Translations under genes and position numbers: made by a program
Part shown: positions 8,314-14,409 of the stretch, one piece after another
Layout: the number at the start of each line of letters is the position of its first letter
Position numbering within the stretch: position 1 is the stretch's first letter
The notes under the pieces: generated by a model
Seen by the model: only the letters and a program-made list of their open reading frames with translations
Database searches by the model: none
What the model was told of the DNA's origin: nothing
Source of the DNA: Deltaproteobacteria bacterium
Lineage (GTDB): Bacteria; Myxococcota_A; Polyangia; Polyangiales; Houyiibacteriaceae
Direction: 5' to 3'
Assembly: GCA_019309605.1 (NCBI GenBank)
Contig: JAFDFW010000018.1
Span: 1-18,292 of the forward strand
DNA: 18,292 bases

Positions 8314-9347
8314 GAGGGGCGCATGCAGTCCTTGACCTCGGTCCAGAAATCGGACTCGCCGACGACCTCAACCATCATCACGGCCTCGGCCGCCGCTCGG
8401 TCCGCCCGCGCCCCCGCGTCTCGAAGGCGCGCGCAGATGTCCTCGGCGATCGTGAGCCTCGTGGCGAGCTCCTGGCGGCCCAGCGCAAAGTCGTAGTCCT
8501 CAGCCCACTTGAGCGACCAAATCTCATCGGCAATCCAATCGCCGAAGACGTCCCGCGTCGTGCGAGCCTTCGGTGAACGCGCTTGCGCTCGATCGAACGC
8601 CGCGGCCCAGGGACGCCCCGGGGCCCTTGGACTTCGACCATTTTGAAGGGCGCTGATGGTGTCACCGACCCAGGCCATTGCCACGCCGAACTGCGAGCCA
8701 TCTCGCGCGTCGATGAACTCGTCGGCTTGTTTGTCCCAACTGCTTCCGTGAAGGGCCGGAAATGGCTCGGCATCCAGGATGTCGAGGAGTGCCTCACGGC
8801 CGCTCAACCGCTTCAGGTACTCCGCCTCGATCGGCTCCCAGTCAGAGAACGCGAGCTCCTCGTTCGGACTCATTGGGATATGCTTGATCCGGCGATCCGC
8901 GATCGGCCTGCTGCCCCCGTCCGACACCGAGCTCTCAACGTCCTCGGGCCGGATCTCGGGGCGGTCGCCCATCGTGCGGCAAGGACACCGGTGATCGGTG
9001 GTGATCCGGCCGCCGACCGGAGTTGCGGCCAGCCCCAGCGGAAACCGGCGGCAGCCATCCGGCTTGGCCTCGGGGCCGCTCTGTGCGTGCACCGAACAGC
9101 GCTGGTCAGCCATCAAGAAGACGCAGCCGCCGTCCGCAGCCGTATTGAGCATGTAGTCGTCGTGGTCATCGTTCCAGCCCGCCGATTTTCGGTCGATGCG
9201 ACGCATCGCGGCGACCTCCTTCTTGGTCAGAGGCCCGATGCCGTGGATATCCGTGCAGCACAAGCCGTCGCCAAAGCAGGTGTATCGCGCGCCCGGACGG
9301 GGAATCAGGGGGCGCACTTGCGTCTTTTTCTTTTTGTTTCCAGCCAT
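8310..9347 (-). CDS. YkgJ family cysteine cluster protein
   Basis: The product, 345 residues from ATG 9347, opens with a basic tail (MAGNKKKK) and a CxxxxxCC cluster: Cys24, Cys30 and Cys31 in YTCFGDGLCC. Further cysteines follow at 75 (GGCVFL), 84 (RCSVH), 99 (GCRRFPLG), and 121 and 123 (CPC). This spacing is the YkgJ/UPF0153 pattern, proposed to chelate zinc or iron. The family core is about 100-150 residues; here an additional helical C-terminal region of about 200 residues follows, whose role I cannot name. It contains DWEPIEAEYLKRL and a tryptophan-rich IWSLKWAEDYDFALGR segment. No signal peptide is seen. No strong ribosome-binding site precedes the ATG. It heads the operon with DUF501 (ATGA overlap) and DUF2752. 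It diverges from the 9418 gene across a short intergenic region with a GGGGAC palindrome. Confidence 0.85.
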   Translation of the reverse strand: MAGNKKKKTQVRPLIPRPGARYTCFGDGLCCTDIHGIGPLTKKEVAAMRRIDRKSAGWNDDHDDYMLNTAADGGCVFLMADQRCSVHAQSGPEAKPDGCRRFPLGLAATPVGGRITTDHRCPCRTMGDRPEIRPEDVESSVSDGGSRPIADRRIKHIPMSPNEELAFSDWEPIEAEYLKRLSGREALLDILDAEPFPALHGSSWDKQADEFIDARDGSQFGVAMAWVGDTISALQNGRSPRAPGRPWAAAFDRAQARSPKARTTRDVFGDWIADEIWSLKWAEDYDFALGRQELATRLTIAEDICARLRDAGARADRAAAEAVMMVEVVGESDFWTEVKDCMRPS

Positions 9348-9376
9348 GAACCAGCGTGAGTTTCCTTAACCCATGG

Positions 9377-9400
9377 GAAAAGGGGACTGTCCCCGTTTTC
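9377..9400. repeat. Palindrome GAAAAGGGGAC-T-GTCCCC-G-TTTTC
   Basis: GGGGAC and GTCCCC (9382-9394) form a perfect inverted repeat around a single T, extended by GAAAA on the left and TTTTC on the right with one unpaired G. It lies in the divergent intergenic region and covers the -35 area of the possible promoter for the 9418 gene. GGGGACtGTCCCC motifs occur as dispersed intergenic repeats in many bacterial genomes. This single copy could be such a repeat or an operator. Confidence 0.6.
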
Positions 9401-9405
9401 TGGGA

Positions 9406-9411
9406 TATGAT
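9406..9411 (+). promoter_or_regulatory. Possible -10 element for a leaderless 9418 gene
   Basis: TATGAT (five of six consensus bases) ends exactly 6 nt before ATG 9418, placing the expected transcription start at the A of ATG. No ribosome-binding site is present between them. The -35 position falls in the GGGGAC palindrome and is not consensus, so the promoter may need an activator. Confidence 0.4.
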
Positions 9412-9417
9412 TTTGGG

Positions 9418-9948
9418 ATGGGAGCGAGTCCTTCACCGCTTGTGGGGTACAACACGAACGTGCGCCATAAGGGAAACCTCTATCACATTCAAACCGAAGA
9501 TTCGGGTGTGAAGCGGCCGCACGTCATCACGCAGCTTTTCGCCGACGGTGGACGCATCATCGCTTCCGAGAAGACGTCCTACGAAGAGCACGTCGGCGCC
9601 GAGAACATCGCCGCCATCGTCAAGCAGCTCATGCAGGAGCAACACAAGCGCGTGTTCATTGGGCTCCGGGATGGGGTGTACGACGAGGACGGCCCGGCAA
9701 GAACCGACCGCAGCGTCGAGACACAGGGAACGCCTCCCGCGGAGGTCACCACCGAGGTCCTCGACCACGCCGCCGCGCGCCTCGTGGAAGGGTCACCGTG
9801 CTACGAGCAAGTTCAGGCTGGCAGTATCTCCCGCCAGCGGATCTCACAAGCGCCGGCGGTTCCGTTCGGGCACGACGTATTGACTCAAAAGACGCTCGAC
9901 GAAGTCATTCTGGCGTACCTGGCGCAGGATTTACAAACCGGCACCTGA
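9418..9948 (+). CDS. Conserved protein of unknown function (176 aa)
   Basis: I choose ATG 9418 over the in-frame ATG 9373, because the extra 15 residues would be encoded by the palindrome and look non-native. The protein begins MGASPSPLVGYNTNVRHKG. The stretch from GYNTNVRHKGNLYHIQTED through VITQLFADGGRIIASEKTSY to VKQLMQEQHKRVFIGLRDG resembles conserved uncharacterised proteins that I associate with myxobacteria and relatives; this is memory of a pattern, not a search. The C-terminal part (about 95-176) is variable and polar and ends in a helix (TLDEVILAYLAQDL). No signal peptide, membrane helix or catalytic motif is evident, so it is probably cytosolic. The expression signal looks leaderless. 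A 97-residue coiled-coil protein follows 54 bp downstream on the same strand. Confidence 0.8.
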   Translation: MGASPSPLVGYNTNVRHKGNLYHIQTEDSGVKRPHVITQLFADGGRIIASEKTSYEEHVGAENIAAIVKQLMQEQHKRVFIGLRDGVYDEDGPARTDRSVETQGTPPAEVTTEVLDHAAARLVEGSPCYEQVQAGSISRQRISQAPAVPFGHDVLTQKTLDEVILAYLAQDLQTGT

Positions 9949-9959
9949 CACGACTCGGC

Positions 9960-9988
9960 TTGACACTCTTTGGAGCCCGTCGTTAGCT
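9960..9988 (+). promoter_or_regulatory. Possible promoter for the coiled-coil gene
   Basis: A perfect -35 hexamer TTGACA (9960-9965) is followed after 17 nt by TTAGCT (9983-9988), a weak -10. Transcription would start near 9995, leaving only about 8 nt before ATG 10003. The -35 starts 12 nt after the upstream stop codon. Confidence 0.35.
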
Positions 9989-10002
9989 CTTCGCCCTCAA
10001 CG

Positions 10003-10296
10003 ATGACCAGGCTCAAAGACCGTCTCGTCACTCTGCTCCAGGACCCTCGGCTGGCAAAGCTGATGCGTGATCCGAACGTTCAACGGTTTGCAGTGAAGGC
10101 GTTTCGTTTCCGCGGTCGCGTCGAGGGGGTGATCGACCAACGCGTTCAGCGCACCGCAGGCATGTTGAACCTTGCAACCCAGCGGGACCTCCGCTCGCTC
10201 CAGCGACGGATTCGGCACCTCGAGCGGGAGCTTCGCGAAGCCGAAGAACGGCTCACCGACGCTGAAGATGCTCGAGAAGCTCCGGCCCATAGTTGA
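10003..10296 (+). CDS. Small coiled-coil protein, phasin-like in appearance (97 aa)
   Basis: ATG 10003 starts MTRLKDRLVTLLQDPRLAKL; a longer frame from TTG 9970 adds 11 low-quality residues and was not used. The first half has short DPRL and DPNV turns and an amphipathic helix (QRFAVKAFRFRGRVEGVIDQ). The second half (about 50-90) is a highly charged heptad-like helix (RDLRSLQRRIRHLERELREA, then EERL), a strong coiled-coil candidate. Similar short proteins with LNLATxRD followed by a charged coil occur in deltaproteobacteria and resemble phasin or PHA-regulator-like proteins; I regard that as a weak resemblance. No Shine-Dalgarno is visible. Its last 44 nt overlap the end of the convergent DUF4112 gene. 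The function is unknown. Confidence 0.75.
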   Translation: MTRLKDRLVTLLQDPRLAKLMRDPNVQRFAVKAFRFRGRVEGVIDQRVQRTAGMLNLATQRDLRSLQRRIRHLERELREAEERLTDAEDAREAPAHS

Positions 10297-10750
10297 GCCC
10301 GAAGTAGAGGGCCGCGGCCAGGGGCACGATGATGCTGAGCACCGCGAGAACTATGCCGAGCATAGCAATCGCGTAGTCCATTGCGGTCGCCTTGGAGCCG
10401 GGGGTTTCATGCTCACGGATGAGCTCGAGATTGCGACGGTTCGATTTGTAGGCCGCGTCAAAAATGTCGCCGACGATCGGGAGGGAACCCGCAACGACGT
10501 CGACCAAGATGTTGAGGATCATTCGAAACAAGACGACGCGCGGCACCCCACGGCGTAGCGCAAGCGCCATGAGTCCGACCGAGCCCGCGCCCGTCACTAC
10601 ATCGCCGACGCCGGGAAACAAGATGCCGATGATCGGGTCGAGTCCGAATCGAAAGTCGGTTCCTGGGATGCGAAAGCGATCGTCCAGCAAGGTGACGAGG
10701 TGCTCCGCCCATTGCCTGAGCTTCGAAACCGAACGGTCCGGGTCGACCAT
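10253..10750 (-). CDS. DUF4112 domain-containing membrane protein
   Basis: ATG 10750 gives 165 residues. The N-terminal half is the DUF4112 core: LVTLLDDRFRIPGTDFRFG (residues 19-37), then LDPIIGILFPGVGDVVTGAG and, later, RMILNILVDVVAGSLPIVGD followed by FDAAYKSNRRNLELI. This is a pattern of short hydrophobic hairpins with conserved Gly, Pro and Asp. A C-terminal helix (about 127-152) is clearly membrane-spanning. The molecular function of DUF4112 is not known. It lies 21 bp downstream of the Ser/Thr kinase-receiver gene on the same strand and is probably co-transcribed with it and with murI. No strong ribosome-binding site is visible. Its 3' end overlaps the convergent coiled-coil gene by 44 nt (10253-10296). 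Confidence 0.9.
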   Translation of the reverse strand: MVDPDRSVSKLRQWAEHLVTLLDDRFRIPGTDFRFGLDPIIGILFPGVGDVVTGAGSVGLMALALRRGVPRVVLFRMILNILVDVVAGSLPIVGDIFDAAYKSNRRNLELIREHETPGSKATAMDYAIAMLGIVLAVLSIIVPLAAALYFGLNYGPELLEHLQRR

Positions 10751-10771
10751 GCCCGAACTCTAGGTGAGCGA

Positions 10772-12088
10772 TCAGGCGTCCGCTAGCGCCTGGTCGCCGC
10801 AAACTTCGACGAAGACCGTTCGAAGCCGCTCTCGCAGGTTCGATCCCTTTTCGACGAAGTGGTGAATGCCAAGCTGGTGGAGCAGCTGGACGTCATGCTC
10901 TTGCGCGCCCGCGCTCACCGAGATGATCGAGCAGTTTTGCGCGAGTCCTTCGCCTTTGAGCTGCATGCACAGCTCTACGCCGTTCATGCGAGGCATGTGC
11001 AGATCGAGCAGCATCACCTCCGGCTCTTTGTTTTGGACCTCGGCCAGCGCTTCTTCGCCGTCGTGGGCGACGCGGATGTCCGTCGGGCCGACAATTTGTC
11101 GCACGTAGAAGGCGAGGATTTTGGCGAGATCTACGTCGTCATCGACGATCAGCACCGACGGCCCCTTGTTGCTCGTCACGGCCGGACTGCCGCTGCGGGG
11201 CCGCTCGTCCCGGATCGCGCGTAGCTGCCACGCGGCCGCCTCGGCGCTCTGAATACGCACCTGCGGATTGGGGCTGAGCATCTCGTGAACGACCTGGCAA
11301 AGCTCCGGGGGACAGTCGGGTCGAAGCTCAGCGATAGGCGCTGGTTGCCCACGCTCGTGTGATGCGACCACCTCACGGATCGTCGTGCCTGCGAACGGCC
11401 GCGTCCCGGTCAACAGCTCGTACGCGACGACCCCAAGGCCGAAGATGTCGACGAGGTGACCGCTGCCCGTTGCAGCCGTGTTGAGCAGGGCTTCGGGCGC
11501 CATGTACGGCGGAGAGCCTGCGACGCGCTGCTGCCCATTGACGTCGAACTCGGGCAACACGAGCCCGAAGTCCATCAACACGACCCGATGAACCGGCGTC
11601 AGCATGATGTTATCCGGCTTGATGTCGCGATGGACGAGCCCCGCGCGGTGCACGACACTCAGCCCTTCACCGGCGGGCAACAGAATCTGCACCACCTCGG
11701 GCGGGCTGAACTGCTCACCGGCTTGCCAACGCGTGGCCGCGTGCTCGGTCAACGACACACCGTAGACCCGCTCCATCACGAGGTAGTCGATCCCCCGGTG
11801 CTCCCCGAGAGTGTGAACACTTACCAGACTGGGATGTTGGAACGCCGCCAGTGCTCGCGCCTCGTTGCGAAGAGGCGGAGTCAGCGGATTCGGCCAGGCC
11901 GCCTTGATCGCCACTCGCCGGTTGAGCAGGTGGTCATGGGCCTCAAAGACCTCGCCCATCCCGCCCCGGCCCAGGAGCTGCATGATTTCGTAAATGCCGT
12001 CGAGAAGCTCACCGGTAGCGAAAATCCTGTTTTCGCCGTCGATCGGTGGCTCGCTCGCAGCGATGGCATGTCCCCCAACATCGCGCAT
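10772..12088 (-). CDS. Ser/Thr protein kinase fused to a C-terminal receiver domain
   Basis: The 438-residue protein from ATG 12088 has a full Hanks-type kinase domain at about 33-295. The Gly-rich loop is LGRGGMGEVFEA; Lys62 lies in VAIK; the catalytic loop is HRDIKPDN with Asp155; DFG Asp is 173; GSPPYMAPEA is the activation segment; DIFGLGVVAYELLTG is subdomain IX. All key residues are present, so it should be active. A linker of about 15 residues leads to a receiver (about 311-430) with Asp316-Asp318, phospho-acceptor Asp362 in LLDLHMPRMNG, Ser392 and Lys414. No membrane helix or PASTA domain is seen, so it is probably cytosolic. The fusion suggests histidine-kinase input controlling Ser/Thr phosphorylation. 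It has its own candidate promoter 44 bp after murI and is followed by DUF4112. Confidence 0.93.
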   Translation of the reverse strand: MRDVGGHAIAASEPPIDGENRIFATGELLDGIYEIMQLLGRGGMGEVFEAHDHLLNRRVAIKAAWPNPLTPPLRNEARALAAFQHPSLVSVHTLGEHRGIDYLVMERVYGVSLTEHAATRWQAGEQFSPPEVVQILLPAGEGLSVVHRAGLVHRDIKPDNIMLTPVHRVVLMDFGLVLPEFDVNGQQRVAGSPPYMAPEALLNTAATGSGHLVDIFGLGVVAYELLTGTRPFAGTTIREVVASHERGQPAPIAELRPDCPPELCQVVHEMLSPNPQVRIQSAEAAAWQLRAIRDERPRSGSPAVTSNKGPSVLIVDDDVDLAKILAFYVRQIVGPTDIRVAHDGEEALAEVQNKEPEVMLLDLHMPRMNGVELCMQLKGEGLAQNCSIISVSAGAQEHDVQLLHQLGIHHFVEKGSNLRERLRTVFVEVCGDQALADA

Positions 12089-12091
12089 ATC

Positions 12092-12105
12092 AGTATTTAT
12101 ATACT
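12092..12105. repeat. AT-rich inverted repeat AGTAT-N4-ATACT over the kinase -10
   Basis: AGTAT and ATACT are separated by TTAT, so the dyad covers the proposed -10 hexamer. It stands out in a GC-rich background. It could be a repressor operator or just a consequence of the TATA-like -10. Confidence 0.35.
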
Positions 12106-12124
12106 ATCTTGATGTGGCTGTAAT
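12096..12124 (-). promoter_or_regulatory. Promoter for the Ser/Thr kinase-receiver gene
   Basis: On the minus strand, ATTACA (12124-12119, four of six -35 bases) is followed after 17 nt by TATAAA (12101-12096, five of six -10 bases), then 7 nt to ATG 12088. There is no Shine-Dalgarno in the 7 nt, so a leaderless or nearly leaderless transcript is expected. It allows expression independent of murI. Confidence 0.5.
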
Positions 12125-12132
12125 TAGCAACC

Positions 12133-12939
12133 TCAGAGGTCGATTGCGTGGATATCCAGCCCGTCCACAGGTTTGCCGAGGAATCTGGAGGCGGCCGAGC
12201 CGAATTGGCCCGGCAGATCGGTGACCAGGATCTGCAAAGAGCCCGGAGGCCCGGCGGCTATGGAGCTCCCAGCCAGCATCGTGGACAGCGTCGCGGCAGT
12301 GGCCGCGGCGCTGTCCACGATGGCCACGTCGTGACCCAGGAGCTCGGCTGCTGCCCGGTGAATCGTCTCGGAAAGCAGTGGGTAGTGCGTGCAGCCAAGG
12401 ACGATCGTGTCGACGTCGACGTCCGCGAGTGGCTGCAGATATCGCCGGGCCGCAAGCTCGGGTACCTCGCCAGTGACCCAACCCTCTTCGGCCAGCGGCA
12501 CGAAGAGGGGAGCCGCTCGAGCAAACACCTTCATCGCCTCGCTTTCACTGTGAATTGCACGCTCGTATGCGCCGGACGCCACAGTGCCGGCCGTCGCTAG
12601 GATCCCGATGCGCCCAGTCCGGGTCGCCTTGATCCCGGCCCGCGCACCCGGCTGAATGACCCCGACAACCGGAATATCGAGACGGGCTTGGAGCTCGGCA
12701 AGCGCAACGCCGCTTGCGGTATTGCATGCAACGACCAGGAGCTTGATGTCGAAGCTCAGCAAGCGCTCGGCGCAGGCGATAGCGTACTTGACCACGGTCC
12801 CCGCGCTGCGCGTCCCGTATGGAACCCTCGCTGTGTCGCCGAGATAGACCAGGTTCTCTGCGGGGAATGCCCCGCTGATGGCGCGGGCCACCGTGAGGCC
12901 GCCCAAGCCCGAGTCGAAAATTCCAATCGGCTTTGCCAC
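12133..12939 (-). CDS. murI: Glutamate racemase MurI
   Basis: GTG 12939 (MAKPIGIFDSGLGG) gives 268 residues, the normal MurI length; frames opening further upstream are not supported by any family sequence. The two catalytic cysteines are in place: Cys72 in VVACNTASG and Cys183 in LGCTHYPLL. The DSGLGG (9-14) and VPYGTRS (39-45) motifs of the Asp/Glu racemase superfamily are present. The enzyme interconverts L- and D-glutamate in the cytosol and supplies D-Glu for peptidoglycan. A stem-loop of TGCCCC/GGGGCA sits directly before the GTG and could mask the initiation site. It is the first gene of a probable murI, Ser/Thr kinase-receiver, DUF4112 transcription unit and diverges from the histidine kinase pair. 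Confidence 0.96.
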   Translation of the reverse strand: MAKPIGIFDSGLGGLTVARAISGAFPAENLVYLGDTARVPYGTRSAGTVVKYAIACAERLLSFDIKLLVVACNTASGVALAELQARLDIPVVGVIQPGARAGIKATRTGRIGILATAGTVASGAYERAIHSESEAMKVFARAAPLFVPLAEEGWVTGEVPELAARRYLQPLADVDVDTIVLGCTHYPLLSETIHRAAAELLGHDVAIVDSAAATAATLSTMLAGSSIAAGPPGSLQILVTDLPGQFGSAASRFLGKPVDGLDIHAIDL

Positions 12940-12940
12940 G

Positions 12941-12956
12941 TGCCCCGTGTGGGGCA
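12941..12956 (-). promoter_or_regulatory. Stem-loop immediately before the murI start codon
   Basis: TGCCCC-ACAC-GGGGCA forms a perfect 6-bp GC-rich stem with a 4-nt loop, ending one base before GTG 12939. If present in the mRNA it would occupy the ribosome-binding region, where no free Shine-Dalgarno is seen. A regulatory role is inference. Confidence 0.35.
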
Positions 12957-13003
12957 AGGTTACACAACCGAGCTGAAAGAGCCACCATCGGAGTCGTCTC
13001 TGG

Positions 13004-13009
13004 TAGGCT
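13004..13009 (+). promoter_or_regulatory. Possible extended -10 element for the 13018 kinase-like gene
   Basis: TAGGCT fits a TAnnnT -10 and is preceded by TGG, an extended -10 arrangement. It ends 8 nt before ATG 13018. No clear -35 is present. Confidence is low because TAnnnT is a loose pattern. Confidence 0.25.
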
Positions 13010-13017
13010 GGAAACGC

Positions 13018-14406
13018 ATGCCGACGCTGGCGCTGATCTCGAAAGATTCGAACCTGTACCAGGAACTCGTCCGGACCCTCGAGGGGACCGCATGGTCTGT
13101 GGAGTGGCTCGGGGCCGAGGCCGTGGACGACAGCGAAGTTCATCAAGAGGTCGTAGTGCTGGACGCGACCCACCCGGAGATGGAAGCGTGGCGAGGGCCG
13201 CGTGGAAAGCCGGTGCTGCTGATCATGAACGAGGACCGTCCCGCGGGGTTGAACGAGCTCGTCGACGACCTCGTCTTTCGGCCGACACGCCGGGATGAGC
13301 TAGTCGTTCGGTTGGAACGGTTGCGCGCGCGCACGCCACTCGATGGCCTACGGCGTCAGTACGCCAAGACCTTTGCGTCGATGGCGCCGGGCATCGTGGT
13401 GGTCGACCGGGATCTGACCATGGTTTTCGCAAACCCAAGGTCGTACGAGATCGTCGGCCATCGCGAGGAGACGATCTCCTCGGCCGATATCGGTCGAGTG
13501 ATATCCATCGAGGATCTCCCCCGCGTCCGGGATGCCCTATCCCAGCGACAGTACCCACGCGGCATGGACATCGAGCTCGTGCGGCGGGATGGAGCGAAGA
13601 TTATTTGCAGTTGCTCATTCGCGCCTTTGGTTGGGGCGGAGGACCACACGGTCATCTCGTTCGAGAACGTCACCGATCTACGGGAAACCGAGCGGGAGCT
13701 GATCAAGACGATGGAGTTCTTGGAATCGCTAATCGACGCGAGCGTCGATGCGATCATCGCAACGGACATGGAGCAGCAGGTGGTGTTGTTCAATCCGAGC
13801 GCAGAGCGCGTTTCGGGGCGCCACGTCTCCGACGTACTCGGGAACGTGAAGCTCGAAGACCTCCTCGGACGATCTTCCGCCGAACTCGTCACCCAACGGC
13901 TGCTCGCCCCAAACCACGGCGGGGAGGGACGGCTCGAACCGACGATGCTCGATCTGTTGGACCTGCACGGGACCCGAATCCCGGTTCAGTTGTCCGCGTC
14001 ACTCATCTACGAGCATGGCGAGCCCTCAGCGATCGTCCTCATCTTTGCCGATCTGCGGGACCGAATCCGAGTCGAAGAGCGACTGGCCGATGCTCAGAAG
14101 AAGTTGGCATTCACGGAGAAGCAAGGCGTCCTCGCCGAGCTGGCCGGCACCGCGGCACACGAGCTCAACCAGCCGCTCACCAGCATGATGGCCTATGCCG
14201 AGCTCCTACTGCGCCAGTCCGAGCCGGACTCCACCGGCGCCAAAACGGCTGAAGTGCTGATACGGGAAGCGGAACGCATGGCCGAAATCGTTCGTAAGAT
14301 CGGCAAGATCACCCGATACGAAACCACCGCGTACGTCGGCCATCAGAAGATCTTCGACCTCGATCGCGCGGCAGATGCTTCGGGCGAGCCGGGAGCAAAG
14401 AGCTGA
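13018..14406 (+). CDS. Histidine-kinase-like sensor with phospho-acceptor domain but no ATPase domain
   Basis: ATG 13018 begins MPTLALISKDSNLYQELV; a longer open frame upstream overlaps murI and is rejected. The 462-residue protein has four parts. Residues 1-105 look like a receiver fold with a phospho-acceptor-like Asp49 in VVVLDATHP, but lack the acidic pair and have FRP for the KP motif, so it is a pseudo-receiver. Two PAS domains follow: about 112-225 (GIVVVDRDLTMVFANP) and 232-348 (DAIIATDMEQQVVLFNPSAE). A HisKA domain (about 365-435) carries His381 in AAHELNQPLTSM. The protein then ends after about 25 residues (YVGHQKIFDLDRA) with no N, G1, F or G2 boxes, so it cannot bind ATP as a kinase does. 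No membrane helix is visible. It ends 3 bp before a complete histidine kinase, a likely phosphoryl donor. Confidence 0.9.
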   Translation: MPTLALISKDSNLYQELVRTLEGTAWSVEWLGAEAVDDSEVHQEVVVLDATHPEMEAWRGPRGKPVLLIMNEDRPAGLNELVDDLVFRPTRRDELVVRLERLRARTPLDGLRRQYAKTFASMAPGIVVVDRDLTMVFANPRSYEIVGHREETISSADIGRVISIEDLPRVRDALSQRQYPRGMDIELVRRDGAKIICSCSFAPLVGAEDHTVISFENVTDLRETERELIKTMEFLESLIDASVDAIIATDMEQQVVLFNPSAERVSGRHVSDVLGNVKLEDLLGRSSAELVTQRLLAPNHGGEGRLEPTMLDLLDLHGTRIPVQLSASLIYEHGEPSAIVLIFADLRDRIRVEERLADAQKKLAFTEKQGVLAELAGTAAHELNQPLTSMMAYAELLLRQSEPDSTGAKTAEVLIREAERMAEIVRKIGKITRYETTAYVGHQKIFDLDRAADASGEPGAKS

Positions 14407-14409
14407 GCG

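Noticed and set aside
9377..9400. Palindrome as a Rho-independent terminator
   Set aside because: It lies between divergent 5' ends, not after a gene, and the single-base centre and short T-run are poor for termination.
9373..9417. Upstream ATG for the 9418 gene
   Set aside because: The added residues derive from the GGGGAC palindrome, there is no ribosome-binding site, and the motif-rich protein begins naturally at 9418.
12688..13017. 110-codon N-terminal extension of the 13018 kinase-like protein
   Set aside because: It is antisense to the conserved start of murI, and its sequence is not protein-like compared with the receiver-like start at 13018.
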